Below, piece after piece: positions 52,902-60,712 of a DNA stretch of 64,000 nucleotides; position 1 is the first letter of the stretch, and each line of letters starts with the position of its first letter. The stretch spans positions 207,612-271,611 of the forward strand of contig NZ_SUMC01000008.1 of assembly GCF_005047355.1 (NCBI RefSeq). Reading direction: 5' to 3'. Under the pieces are notes generated by a model. The model saw nothing but the letters and a program-made list of their open reading frames with translations, was not told where the DNA came from and ran no database searches. This DNA is from Actinacidiphila oryziradicis. GTDB taxonomy: Bacteria; Actinomycetota; Actinomycetes; Streptomycetales; Streptomycetaceae. A program made the translations under genes and the position numbers.

Positions 52902-53831
52902 ATGACAGATGAATCAATTCAATCGACTGACCTGACAAGGCGTCGTGTCATCGCCGCCAGTGGTGCCGGAGTCGTGGCCGTGGGAATCGGCGGCGCTACC
53001 GCCGTTGGGGCGGCCGCGGAAAGCAAGGGGAAGAAGCCCTCGCCGGGGCACAGAAGGCCGAGGCCGGAGTGCGTGGAGCTCTCCCCCGAGCAGGTCGAGG
53101 GGCCGTACTTCCTGGACTACGCCCTCTTCCGGAAGGACATCACCGAGGACGAGGCGGGCGTGCCGCTGCGTCTGCGGATCAAGGTGATCGATTCGGTGAC
53201 CTGCGAGCCGTTGCGCAATGCGGCGGTCGACGTCTGGCACTGCAATGCGATTGGTCTCTACTCGGGCTATACGGCCATGGGCTCCGGTGGCGGTGGCGGT
53301 GGCACACCCCCGACCGGTCCCCCTCCGACCGGTACCCCGACCGGACCGCCGCCCGGCGGTGGCGGCGGCCACGCCGCGCCGACGGACGACTTGACGTTCC
53401 TGCGGGGCTCTCAGGTGACCGACCACCACGGAGAGGTGGAGTTCCGCACCGTCTACCCGGGCTGGTACCAGGGCCGGGCGGTGCACATCCACCTCAAGGT
53501 CGTCGCGGAGGGCCAGAAGACCGCCGACGGCTACGAGGGCGGCCACCAGTGCCACACGGGTCAGTTCTACTTCTCGGAGGAGTCGGCGCTGGAGATTGCC
53601 GCGCTGGACCCGTACAAGACCAACACCACTACGCGCGTCACCCTCGACGAGGACTCGATCTACCCCGGTACCGGGTTGCTGGGCGGACTGCTGCCCCTCC
53701 ACTACCGCAAGGGGCACATCGCTCTCGGGGTCAGGAGCAGCATCACCGTGGGCGTTGACCCGGATGCCGTCAATGGCGGCTCGGGTACGCCGCCGCAGGC
53801 GTCTGCCACGCCCTCGGCAAGCGCGAGCTGA
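52902..53831 (+). CDS. Secreted intradiol ring-cleavage dioxygenase
   Basis: A 309-residue exported dioxygenase-fold protein. The Tat signal TRRRVIAASGAGVVAVGIGGATAVGAAAE is at 12-41. The intradiol core has EQVEGPYFLDYALFRKDITED, VWHCNAIGLYSGY, VTDHHGEVEFRTVYPGWYQGRAVHIHLKV (iron-binding Tyr and His residues) and GQFYFSEES. Between VWHCNAIGLYSGY and the next strand lies a Gly/Pro insert (about 127-157) absent from cytoplasmic catechol dioxygenases. Iron-type secreted homologues act on lignin-derived catechols outside the cell. ATG 52902; a weak GCGGAC precedes it. Confidence 0.88.
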   Translation: MTDESIQSTDLTRRRVIAASGAGVVAVGIGGATAVGAAAESKGKKPSPGHRRPRPECVELSPEQVEGPYFLDYALFRKDITEDEAGVPLRLRIKVIDSVTCEPLRNAAVDVWHCNAIGLYSGYTAMGSGGGGGGTPPTGPPPTGTPTGPPPGGGGGHAAPTDDLTFLRGSQVTDHHGEVEFRTVYPGWYQGRAVHIHLKVVAEGQKTADGYEGGHQCHTGQFYFSEESALEIAALDPYKTNTTTRVTLDEDSIYPGTGLLGGLLPLHYRKGHIALGVRSSITVGVDPDAVNGGSGTPPQASATPSASAS

Positions 53832-53837
53832 GGCTTT

Positions 53838-53873
53838 GGGGGCCCGGGACCCGGTACGCGGGTTCCGGGCCCC
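53838..53873. terminator. Bidirectional terminator between dioxygenase and metG
   Basis: GGGGCCCGGGACCC near 53839 pairs with GGGTTCCGGGCCCC ending near 53873 (one mismatch), between the convergent stops. Confidence 0.75.
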
Positions 53874-53882
53874 TCTCGCGCA

Positions 53883-55490
53883 TCAGGCGTTCTTCGGCTC
53901 TTCCAGACGGGGGAAGAGGATCTCGCCCTTGGTGACGGTGGCGCCGGCCGGGAGCGTGCCCCACGTGCCGGTGTCCTGGACGCGCTGGGCGGCGAGCGGG
54001 CCGAGGCGGGGCTCGGCGCCGAGCGAGAGCCACAGCTTCTCGCTGGTGGTGGGCATCACGGGGTTGAGCAGCACGGCGATGGCGCGCAGGGACTCGGCGG
54101 CGGTGTAGAGGATGGTCGCCAGCCGGGCCTGGGCCTGTTCGGAGGAGTCCTTGGCGACCTTCCAGGGCTCCTGCTCGGTGAGGTAGCCGTTGACCTGCTT
54201 GATGAAGTCGAAGACGGCCAGGATGCCGGCGGAGAAGTCCAGTTGCTCGCCGATCTTCTCGTCCGCGTCGGCGACCGTCCTGGCCAGGCTGTCCGCGAGT
54301 GCCTGCTCGGCGGGGCCGTGGGCGGTCGCCCCGGGGAGGGTGCCGCCGAAGTACTTGCCGACCATGGCGGCCACCCGGGAGGCGAGGTTGCCGAAGTCGT
54401 TGGCGAGCTCGCTGGTGTAGCGGGCCGAGAAGTCCTCCCAGGAGAAGGAGCCGTCCTGGCCGAACTGGATGGCGCGCAGGAAGTACCAGCGGTAGGCGTC
54501 GACGCCGAAGTGCTCGGTGAGCTGGCGGGGGGAGATACCGGTCAGGTTGGACTTGCTCATCTTCTCGCCGCCGACCATCAGCCAGCCGTTGGCGGCGATC
54601 CTGCCGGGCAGGGGGAGGCCGTTCGCCATCAGCATCGCGGGCCAGATGACCGCGTGGAAGCGGAGGATGTCCTTCCCGACGAGGTGCACGTCGGCCGGGA
54701 ACGTCGATTCGAACTTCGCCTGGTCGGCGCCGTAGCCGACGGCGGTGGCGTAATTGAGCAGCGCGTCGACCCACACATAGATGATGTGCTTGTCGTCCCA
54801 CGGCACCTTGATGCCCCAGTCGAAGGTGGAGCGGGAGATCGACAGGTCCTGAAGGCCCTGCTTGACGAAGTTGATGACCTCGTTGCGTGCCGACTCGGGC
54901 TGGATGAAGCCAGGGTGCCGCTCGTAGTACTCCAGCAGCTTGGGGCCGTATTCGGAGAGCTTGAAGAAGTAGTTCTCCTCCTTCAGCATCTCCACCGGCC
55001 GCTTGTGGATCGGGCAGAGCTTCACGCCGTTTTCGCCGTCGAGCAGCTCGCCCGGCGTTTTGTACTCCTCGCAGCCCACACAGTAGGGGCCCTCGTAGCC
55101 GCCCTGGTAGATCTCGCCCTTGTCGTAGAGATCTTGTACGAATTCCTGCACACGAGCGGTATGCCGGGGCTGTGTGGTGCGGATGAAGTCGTCGTTCGCG
55201 ATTTCGAGGTGCTCCCAGAGGGGCTTCCAGGCCTCCTCGACAAGCTTGTCGCACCACTCCTGCGGGGTGACTCCGTTGGCTTCCGCCGTGCGCATGATCT
55301 TCTGACCGTGCTCGTCCGTGCCGGTGAGGTACCACACCTTCTCGCCCCGCTGGCGGTGCCAGCGGGTGAGGACGTCGCCAGCGACGGTCGTATAGGCGTG
55401 GCCCAGGTGAGGAGCGTCGTTGACGTAGTAAATGGGGGTCGAGACGTAGAACGCCTTCGTCCCCTGCTGCTCAGATCCAGTGGCCGCCAT
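53883..55490 (-). CDS. metG: Methionyl-tRNA synthetase
   Basis: A 535-residue class I MetRS. The HIGH box is APHLGHAYT, the KMSKS box GGEKMSKSNLTG, and the connective peptide carries one zinc knot (YCVGCEEY...LCPIHKRP). It lacks the C-terminal tRNA-binding extension of the longer enteric enzyme, which is normal in actinobacteria. ATG 55490 was chosen because the aligned protein begins MAATGSEQQGTKAFYVSTPIYYVND; an in-frame ATG 33 nt upstream has no ribosome site. Confidence 0.95.
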   Translation of the reverse strand: MAATGSEQQGTKAFYVSTPIYYVNDAPHLGHAYTTVAGDVLTRWHRQRGEKVWYLTGTDEHGQKIMRTAEANGVTPQEWCDKLVEEAWKPLWEHLEIANDDFIRTTQPRHTARVQEFVQDLYDKGEIYQGGYEGPYCVGCEEYKTPGELLDGENGVKLCPIHKRPVEMLKEENYFFKLSEYGPKLLEYYERHPGFIQPESARNEVINFVKQGLQDLSISRSTFDWGIKVPWDDKHIIYVWVDALLNYATAVGYGADQAKFESTFPADVHLVGKDILRFHAVIWPAMLMANGLPLPGRIAANGWLMVGGEKMSKSNLTGISPRQLTEHFGVDAYRWYFLRAIQFGQDGSFSWEDFSARYTSELANDFGNLASRVAAMVGKYFGGTLPGATAHGPAEQALADSLARTVADADEKIGEQLDFSAGILAVFDFIKQVNGYLTEQEPWKVAKDSSEQAQARLATILYTAAESLRAIAVLLNPVMPTTSEKLWLSLGAEPRLGPLAAQRVQDTGTWGTLPAGATVTKGEILFPRLEEPKNA

Positions 55491-55670
55491 AGCGGAAATC
55501 CTAACGGCCCGGGGATACCACAATCTCCTCGATTACGGATGGTGATCATCCGGGTACCGCAGTGGGAGGCAGCGGGAAGCGACAGAGGGAACCCTGGGGG
55601 CTCCACAGGCGTGTACTCGGGTGGGGGTGGGTAGCGACCCCTCATCGGGGAAAGATCACTTAGGGTGACG

Positions 55671-55702
55671 GCATGTGCACTTGCACGTGCAGATGCACAT
55701 GC
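55671..55702. promoter_or_regulatory. 32-bp near-perfect palindrome upstream of DUF397 gene
   Basis: GCATGTGCA (55671-55679) and TGCACATGC (55694-55702) flank the self-complementary TGCACGTGCA at 55682-55691, all on one centre of symmetry. Only the positions next to the core mismatch. It lies 57 bp before the DUF397 start, and the same core occurs at 56601-56620. Confidence 0.75.
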
Positions 55703-55758
55703 GTTCATGACTGGCTATCATCAGCCGTACCAAGCAAGGTACTTACCTGGAGAGTCAT

Positions 55759-56001
55759 ATGCGCCACTCGTACAACTCGTACAACGGTATGGCAGCAGCG
55801 AAACTCCGGGGAGTCGTCTGGCAGAAGAGCCGGCACAGCAATGCCAACGGCACCTGCGTGGAGATGGCCGCGCTCCCTGACGGGGACGTGGCCGTGCGTA
55901 ATTCACGCTTTCCGGACGGGCCTGCCCTTATATATACGCGCGCGGAGATCGAATCGCTCATCCTGGGCGTCAAGGACGGCGAGTTCGATCACTTTATGTA
56001 A
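55759..56001 (+). CDS. DUF397 domain protein
   Basis: An 80-residue single DUF397 protein: WQKSRHSNANGTCVEMAALPDGDVAVRNSRFPDGPALIYTRAEIESLILGVKDGEFDHF. DUF397 proteins pair with XRE/DUF5753 regulators in sporulation- and antibiotic-linked loci such as the whiJ and abaA clusters and antagonise or tune the partner. ATG 55759 has GGAGAG upstream. Its partner here is probably the XRE gene at 56715, though an ATPase gene lies between on the other strand. Confidence 0.88.
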   Translation: MRHSYNSYNGMAAAKLRGVVWQKSRHSNANGTCVEMAALPDGDVAVRNSRFPDGPALIYTRAEIESLILGVKDGEFDHFM

Positions 56002-56057
56002 GTTCGTCCATGCGGCCGGTTAACCTGTGTGCCGCCTGTTAAATCCGCGCTGCCTGT

Positions 56058-56540
56058 TTAAGGGGTCGTCTCAGGGAGCCGGAAAAGGGCCCAGACGACC
56101 TTTCCTGTGCCGAGCAGCGGGTGCCAGCCCCAGGTCTCGCTGAAGGACTCGACCAGATGCAGGCCGCGACCGCTCTCGGCGACCCAGTCGGGGGCCTTGA
56201 CTGCGGGCCCGTAGCAACTGGGGTCGCGGACGGCGCAGACCACCCGGGTCGACCAGCGGACGAGGCTGAGCCGCACGGCGGTTTCGGCGTTCTCCGTCGT
56301 GTCGGTCGGCAGCGCGTAGCGCAGGGCGTTGGTGACCAACTCGGAAGCGACGAGTTCCACCGAGTCCAGCAGGGCTTCGAGGTCCCAGTGTTGGAGAGTG
56401 GATCTGGTGAACCGGCGGGCGTCGCCCACGGCTTCGTACCGCGGCGGCAGCGCGCACGAGGTGGCGCTGGACGTGGCGAGCCGTTCAGGAACAAGCCCAT
56501 TCAGTAAAGGCTGCAAGGCAGTTGCGCCCTCAGTCCACAT
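56058..56540 (-). CDS. GHKL ATPase-domain regulator (RsbW-like)
   Basis: A 160-residue ATP-binding protein resembling anti-sigma kinases. The N-box is LLDSVELVASELVTNALRYALP, the G1 box AVRDPSC-like CAVRDPSCYGP, and the G2 region VAESGRGLHLVESFSETWGWHPL. It lacks any phosphatase part and probably binds a partner protein directly. ATG 56540 was chosen; ATG 56570 in frame is possible, as neither has a clear ribosome site. It is divergent from the XRE gene at 56715, sharing a promoter region with the palindrome at 56601. Confidence 0.82.
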   Translation of the reverse strand: MWTEGATALQPLLNGLVPERLATSSATSCALPPRYEAVGDARRFTRSTLQHWDLEALLDSVELVASELVTNALRYALPTDTTENAETAVRLSLVRWSTRVVCAVRDPSCYGPAVKAPDWVAESGRGLHLVESFSETWGWHPLLGTGKVVWALFRLPETTP

Positions 56541-56600
56541 GAGCACCACCCGGTCTCGGCACCCTTCCATGGTCACCCAGACGCACTGGTGGATGCAAGG

Positions 56601-56620
56601 GCAGATGCACGTGCATTTGC
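56601..56620. promoter_or_regulatory. 20-bp palindrome in the ATPase/XRE divergent promoter
   Basis: ATGCACGTGCAT (56605-56616) is self-complementary and extended by GCAG and TTGC to a 20-bp near-palindrome. It shares the TGCACGTGCA core with the site at 55671. Position between divergent genes suits autoregulation by the XRE protein. Confidence 0.7.
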
Positions 56621-56714
56621 AAAGGGATGGACAAGTCGCGCTTGTGAGTGACGGGATGAGTACTCCACGCAGTGCAAACCTGCCACACTGCGTGGATTGA
56701 CCGAGGGGTGAGGC

Positions 56715-57593
56715 GTGACTCAAACGATCACAGTTCAGTCCGGAAGCGGATCCATGGTGCGCCGCATCCTGCTGGGCTCGCAGCTCCGGCGGCTGCGTGA
56801 AGCGAAGGGCATCACACGCGAGGCGGCCGGATACTCCATCCGCGCCTCCGAGTCGAAGATCAGCCGCATGGAACTGGGGCGGGTGAGCTTCAAGGAGCGT
56901 GACGTCGCCGACCTCCTGACGCTCTATGGCATCAGCGACGAGACCGAGCGCACCCAGCTGCTCAGCCTGGTTCGCGAGGCCAATATCGCGGGCTGGTGGC
57001 ACGGCTACGGCGATGTGCTGCCCAGCTGGTTCCAGACGTACATCGGTCTGGAGGAGGCGGCGTCTCTCATCCGGGTCTACGAGGTGCAGTTCGTGCACGG
57101 CCTGCTGCAGACAGAGGAGTACATCCGTGCGGTCGTGGCGCTGGGCCACGAGGGCGCCCCGGGCGAGGAGATCGAGCGCCGGGTCGGGCTGCGGTTGGAG
57201 CGGCAGAAGCTGCTGGTCGCGGAGCGGGCGCCGGAGTTGACGGCGGTGATGGACGAGGCAGCGCTGCACCGGCCGATCGGCGGCCGCGAGGTGCTGCGCG
57301 GGCAGCTCCAGCATCTGGTCGACGCCGTCGAGATGGACAACGTCAACGTGCGGATCCTGCCTGCCGACTTTCGGGGATACCCGGCCGGCGCCGCCGGGGC
57401 GTTCACGCTCCTGCATTTTCCGGAGTCGGATCTGCACGATGTGGCGTACGTGGAGCAACTCACCGGCGCGATGTATATCGACAAGCGGGATGAAGTGGAC
57501 CAGTACGACAAGGCGATGCAAAACTTGCTGGCCGACAGTCTTTCACCGAAGGCGAGCCTCGAGCGAATCCGGAGCTTGCTCCGCGACGCCTGA
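56715..57593 (+). CDS. XRE-family regulator with DUF5753 domain
   Basis: A 292-residue regulator. The N-terminal HTH is at about 17-72 (LGSQLRRLREAKGITREAAGYSIRASESKISRMELGRVSFKERDVADLL), and DUF5753 covers about 100-285 (GLEEAASLIRVYEVQFVHGLLQTEEYIRAVV, LTAVMDEAALHRPIGGREVLRGQLQHLVD). These proteins partner with DUF397 in development and antibiotic control. GTG 56715 has GTGAGGC upstream. Together with the 55759 DUF397 and the divergent ATPase this forms module 1. Confidence 0.9.
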   Translation: MTQTITVQSGSGSMVRRILLGSQLRRLREAKGITREAAGYSIRASESKISRMELGRVSFKERDVADLLTLYGISDETERTQLLSLVREANIAGWWHGYGDVLPSWFQTYIGLEEAASLIRVYEVQFVHGLLQTEEYIRAVVALGHEGAPGEEIERRVGLRLERQKLLVAERAPELTAVMDEAALHRPIGGREVLRGQLQHLVDAVEMDNVNVRILPADFRGYPAGAAGAFTLLHFPESDLHDVAYVEQLTGAMYIDKRDEVDQYDKAMQNLLADSLSPKASLERIRSLLRDA

Positions 57594-57658
57594 ATCGAAC
57601 GTAATATGACACCGAATCAACTTACGCGTGCCACCAGGGACTTCGCGAAAGGGACCAA

Positions 57659-59116
57659 GTGTCGTACTTCTCCGATTTGGCGCTTCAATACATAGACGGG
57701 AACTGGCGGCCCGGCAGCGGGTCCTGGGACATTGTCGACTTCAATCCGTACAACGGGGACAAGCTCGCCTCCATAGCTGTGGCCACGGTCGAGGAGGTGG
57801 ACCAGGCGTACCGCGCCGCCGAGCGGGCGCAGAAGGAGTGGGCCAAGGTCAACCCGTACGCCCGGCGGCAGGTGTTCGAACGGGCACTCGGCCTGATCCA
57901 GGAGCGCTCGGAGGAGATCACCGAGGCGATCATCGCCGAGCTCGGTGGCACCCGCCTCAAGGCGGGGTTCGAACTGCATCTGGTGGGCGAGTTTCTCCGT
58001 GAGGCGATCCAGCTCGCCGTCCGCTCCGAGGGGAAGATCGTCGCTTCCCCGGTGGATGGCAAGGAGAACCGGCTCTACCGGGTGCCGGTGGGCGTGGTCG
58101 GCGTCATCAGCCCCTTCAACTTCCCCTTGCTGCTCTCGCTGAAGTCGGTCGCCCCGGCCCTGGCGCTCGGCAATGCTGTGGTGCTCAAGCCGCACCAGAA
58201 CACGCCGATCGTCGGAGGCACGCTGATCGCGAAGATCTTCGAGGACGCGGGTCTCCCCGGGGGCCTGCTGAATGTGGTGGTCACCGACATCGCAGAGATC
58301 GGCGACGCGCTCCTTGAGCACCCGGTCCCCAAGGTCATTTCCTTCACCGGCTCCGACAAGGTCGGCCGCCATGTCGCCACCGTTGCCGCTTCGCACTTCA
58401 AGCGCACCATCCTGGAGCTCGGCGGCAACAGCGCGGTCATCGTCCTGGACGACGCAGACATCGACTACGCCGTCGACGCCGCCGTCTTCAGCCGCTACGT
58501 CCACCAGGGCCAGGTCTGTATGGCCGCCAACCGGGTGCTCGTGGACCGGTCGATCGAGGCCGAGTTCACCGAGAAGTTCGTGGCCAAGGTCGCCACCCTC
58601 AAGACCGGCGACCCGCTGGACCCGACCACCCACATCGGCCCGCTCATCAACCAGACCCAGGCCGACAACATCAACGCGCTCGTCGACCGCACTATCGCCG
58701 ACGGCGCCACCGCTCTGCTGCGCGGCACCACCGAGGGATCGCTCGTCTCGCCGGCCGTCATCTCGGGCATCCCCGAGGGCGCTCCGATCCTCAGCCAGGA
58801 GATCTTCGGCCCGGTGGCGCTCATCGTCCCCTTCGACGGTGAGGAGGAGGCCATCCGGATCGCCAACGAGACCCCGTACGGCCTCAGCGGCGCGGTGCAC
58901 ACCGGTGACATCGAGCGGGGCGTACGGGTGGCCCACCAGATCGACACCGGCATGATCCACATCAACGACGGTACGGTCCACGACGAGCCGCTCGTCGAGT
59001 TCGGCGGCGAGAAGGCCTCGGGCGTCGGCCGGCTCAATGGCGACGCGTCGGTGGACGCGTTCACCACCACCAAGTGGATCTCGATCCAGCACGGTCGCAG
59101 CCAGTTCCCGTTCTAG
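57659..59116 (+). CDS. Aldehyde dehydrogenase (benzaldehyde/vanillin type)
   Basis: A 485-residue NAD(P)-dependent aldehyde dehydrogenase. Cofactor and catalytic residues: VISPFNFPLLLSLKSVAPALALGNAVVLKPHQNTP, SFTGSDKVGRHV, the general-base Glu in TILELGGNSAVIVLDDADID, and the nucleophile in HQGQVCMAANRVLVD. The SFPLLL start and HHQGQVC spacing resemble the benzaldehyde/vanillin dehydrogenase branch. GTG 57659 follows AAAGGGA. A strong terminator lies after the stop. Confidence 0.88.
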   Translation: MSYFSDLALQYIDGNWRPGSGSWDIVDFNPYNGDKLASIAVATVEEVDQAYRAAERAQKEWAKVNPYARRQVFERALGLIQERSEEITEAIIAELGGTRLKAGFELHLVGEFLREAIQLAVRSEGKIVASPVDGKENRLYRVPVGVVGVISPFNFPLLLSLKSVAPALALGNAVVLKPHQNTPIVGGTLIAKIFEDAGLPGGLLNVVVTDIAEIGDALLEHPVPKVISFTGSDKVGRHVATVAASHFKRTILELGGNSAVIVLDDADIDYAVDAAVFSRYVHQGQVCMAANRVLVDRSIEAEFTEKFVAKVATLKTGDPLDPTTHIGPLINQTQADNINALVDRTIADGATALLRGTTEGSLVSPAVISGIPEGAPILSQEIFGPVALIVPFDGEEEAIRIANETPYGLSGAVHTGDIERGVRVAHQIDTGMIHINDGTVHDEPLVEFGGEKASGVGRLNGDASVDAFTTTKWISIQHGRSQFPF

Positions 59117-59153
59117 AGTCCCTGAGCAGTCCTGAGCAACCCTGGGTGGCACA

Positions 59154-59191
59154 GCCGGCGCCCCCGCGCCCTTCCGGGTGGGGGCGCCGGC
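59154..59191 (+). terminator. Terminator after aldehyde dehydrogenase
   Basis: GCCGGCGCCCCC (59154-59165) pairs with GGGGGCGCCGGC (59180-59191), followed by ATTTTC. Confidence 0.88.
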
Positions 59192-59297
59192 ATTTTCTGC
59201 TGTTCTACCGCGCCGGTGCCATGAATACGTCGCTGGAATTTCCCGATTCTGTAACGAGCTGAATCTGAGAAGCCGTCTCATGCGCAACTCACCCTCA

Positions 59298-59418
59298 TCT
59301 AAGGGAAATTGGCTTCCGGCACCCGATTCGGTGCCGTAGTGTTTTCCATGTCGGAAGGGAACGCAGAACTCCGGCGAAGGAAAACCGAGGAAAAACCAAC
59401 CCCCAGAAGGAGCATCCC
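59298..59418 (+). promoter_or_regulatory. Promoter and leader of basic-peptide gene 1
   Basis: A 22-bp block ending in GGCTTCCGG at 59298-59319 is identical to the one before gene 2, and includes GGAA-N6-TTCC dyad symmetry. TAGTGTTTTC at 59337 is a likely -10 region, followed by TGTCGGA. AGAAGGAGC before the ATG is the ribosome site. Shared with copy 2 despite diverged sequence in between, so the block is under selection. Confidence 0.65.
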
Positions 59419-59535
59419 ATGAGCTTCCGCCACGTCACCCCGCTGAAGGCGAAGAAGACCGTCAAGCCCGCGCCGAAGAAGGTCGCCAAGCCGGCGAAGA
59501 AGAAGGTCGTACGTCACCGCCCCATCGGCGGCTGA
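59419..59535 (+). CDS. 38-residue basic peptide, copy 1
   Basis: A short gene with a full AAGGAG ribosome site. The peptide starts MSFRHVTPLK and ends HRPIGG; in between run KAKKTVKPAPKKVAKPAKKK units. It has 10 Lys, 3 Arg, 2 His and no Asp or Glu, so the net charge is about +13, with Pro-Ala spacers like histone-H1 tails. I recognise no family. Possible roles are nucleic-acid binding or a cationic antimicrobial or signalling peptide. The tandem second copy encodes the identical peptide, with a single synonymous base difference in the coding region. Confidence 0.75.
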   Translation: MSFRHVTPLKAKKTVKPAPKKVAKPAKKKVVRHRPIGG

Positions 59536-59563
59536 CCAGGTAAGACCCAGTAGTACTGAGGCA

Positions 59564-59596
59564 GCGGGCCGACGGCACACAGTGCCGTCGGCCCGC
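59564..59596 (+). terminator. Terminator after basic-peptide gene 1
   Basis: GCGGGCCGACGGCAC (59564-59578) and GTGCCGTCGGCCCGC (59582-59596) are perfect 15-bp arms with ACA loop, followed by CTTTGTCTTT. Confidence 0.92.
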
Positions 59597-59672
59597 CTTT
59601 GTCTTTGCCGCGCACATGCCCGTCCGGTTCCCGGATCGAGTGAGAACAGGTCTCACATTCAATTTAGCGTTA

Positions 59673-59793
59673 TCTAAGGGAAATTGGCTTCCGGAGGTGG
59701 ATTTCCCGGGTATTGTTTTCTCTGTCGGAGCGAACGGAAAACGATCCGGCGAAATAAACGAGAAATAACCGAAACCCCCAGAAGGAGCATCCC
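59673..59793 (+). promoter_or_regulatory. Promoter and leader of basic-peptide gene 2
   Basis: The same 22-bp block is at 59673-59694; TATTGTTTTC at 59711 is the likely -10, followed by TGTCGGA. The rest of the leader is AT-richer and diverged from copy 1, but CCCCCAGAAGGAGCATCCC before the ATG is identical. Confidence 0.65.
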
Positions 59794-59910
59794 ATGAGCT
59801 TCCGCCACGTCACCCCGCTGAAGGCGAAGAAGACCGTCAAGCCCGCGCCGAAGAAGGTCGCCAAGCCGGCGAAGAAGAAGGTCGTGCGTCACCGCCCCAT
59901 CGGCGGCTGA
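59794..59910 (+). CDS. 38-residue basic peptide, copy 2
   Basis: Encodes exactly the same 38 residues as the gene at 59419, 375 bp upstream. The coding sequences differ at one base (GTA versus GTG in the Val codon before RHRPIGG). Flanking DNA has diverged, so either the duplication is old with strong purifying selection or gene conversion keeps the copies alike. Each copy has its own promoter block and terminator, so they are two transcription units, not an operon. Confidence 0.75.
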   Translation: MSFRHVTPLKAKKTVKPAPKKVAKPAKKKVVRHRPIGG

Positions 59911-59940
59911 CCAGGGCTGACACCGAGCTGCAGGGCACCC

Positions 59941-59977
59941 GAGGCGGGACAGCGGCACCGAGCCGCTGGCCCGCCTC
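59941..59977 (+). terminator. Terminator after basic-peptide gene 2
   Basis: GAGGCGGG...AGCGGC pairs with GCCGCT...CCCGCCTC across 59941-59977 (2-bp bulges), between peptide gene 2 and the convergent CBS gene. Confidence 0.75.
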
Positions 59978-59993
59978 GCCCTGCGGGCAGGCC

Positions 59994-60413
59994 CTACTCG
60001 GCACAGATCGTGGCTACGAGCTCCGCCACCTGCGCCTCCGGCAGATGCCGGGCCACATCCGCCTCGCTGATCATGCCGACGAGCTTGTGCGAGGGGTGCT
60101 CGATGACCGGGAGCCGGCGGACCTTGTTCTCCTCCATGAGCATGAGCGCCCGGGAGATGTCCTCGTCGGCCTCGATGGTCTGGGGGCGGCCCTGGGCGAG
60201 CTCGCTCGCGGGGACGGTGGCCGGGTCGCGGCCCTCGGCCACGCACTTCAGCACGATGTCGCGGTCGGTGATGATGCCCTTGATGACGTCGTTGTCGCAG
60301 ACGGGCAGGGCGCCGACGTCGAGATCCCGCATGAGGCGGGCGGCTTCGGCGATGCTCTGGTGCCCGGAGACGCACTGGGCGCCGGAGTGCATGATGTCCA
60401 TGACAGTGATCAT
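59994..60413 (-). CDS. CBS-domain pair protein
   Basis: A 139-residue protein of two CBS domains (1-58 MITVMDIMHSGAQCVSGHQSIAEAARLMRDLDVGALPVCDNDVIKGIITDRDIVLKCVAEGRD; 70-135 IEADEDISRALMLMEENKVRRLPVIEHPSHKLVGMISEADVARHLP). CBS pairs bind AMP, ATP or SAM and sense energy state; in actinobacteria such free-standing proteins are often induced by hypoxia or stress. ATG 60413 has GGAGGT upstream. Monocistronic. Confidence 0.9.
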   Translation of the reverse strand: MITVMDIMHSGAQCVSGHQSIAEAARLMRDLDVGALPVCDNDVIKGIITDRDIVLKCVAEGRDPATVPASELAQGRPQTIEADEDISRALMLMEENKVRRLPVIEHPSHKLVGMISEADVARHLPEAQVAELVATICAE

Positions 60414-60477
60414 GGCCGTACCTCCGTTCAGGATCGGTTGTACGTGAGAGGGACCAGGCGGCTTTAATCCGGGGCTT

Positions 60478-60638
60478 AGAGGCCGCGCGGACAGGTGGGG
60501 CGGCGTCGCGTGCCGATGGCTCTCGCCTGGCGGCGTTGTCGTCGGTCGACGACGCTCCGCGTCGCCTCTCTCCTCCGCCTTGCCAGACTCGGCCCTCGCC
60601 CCGCTCCTTCACCCACCCCACCTGTCCGCGCGGCCTCT
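60478..60638. mobile_element. 161-bp element with 23-bp terminal inverted repeats (MITE-like)
   Basis: The 23 bp at 60478-60500 (AGAGGCCGCGCGGACAGG plus TGGGG) are repeated exactly and inverted at 60616-60638. The 115-bp interior has its own dyad (GTCGTCGGTCGACGAC near 60540) and no gene. TTA is found at both outer edges. Short length, perfect ends and no coding capacity fit a non-autonomous element or a large structured RNA. Confidence 0.6.
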
Positions 60639-60712
60639 TATATCCAGCGTGCGCGCCGTCGCGCCGGGTCGCAACGAGGAGCACCCTGGAAGGTGAGCTG
60701 GAGGTGGTCGCC

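Noticed and set aside
56058..57521. N-terminal extension of the module-1 ATPase to 487 residues
   Set aside because: The extra residues are antisense to the XRE gene and cross the divergent promoter and palindrome; only the last 160 residues form the ATPase fold.
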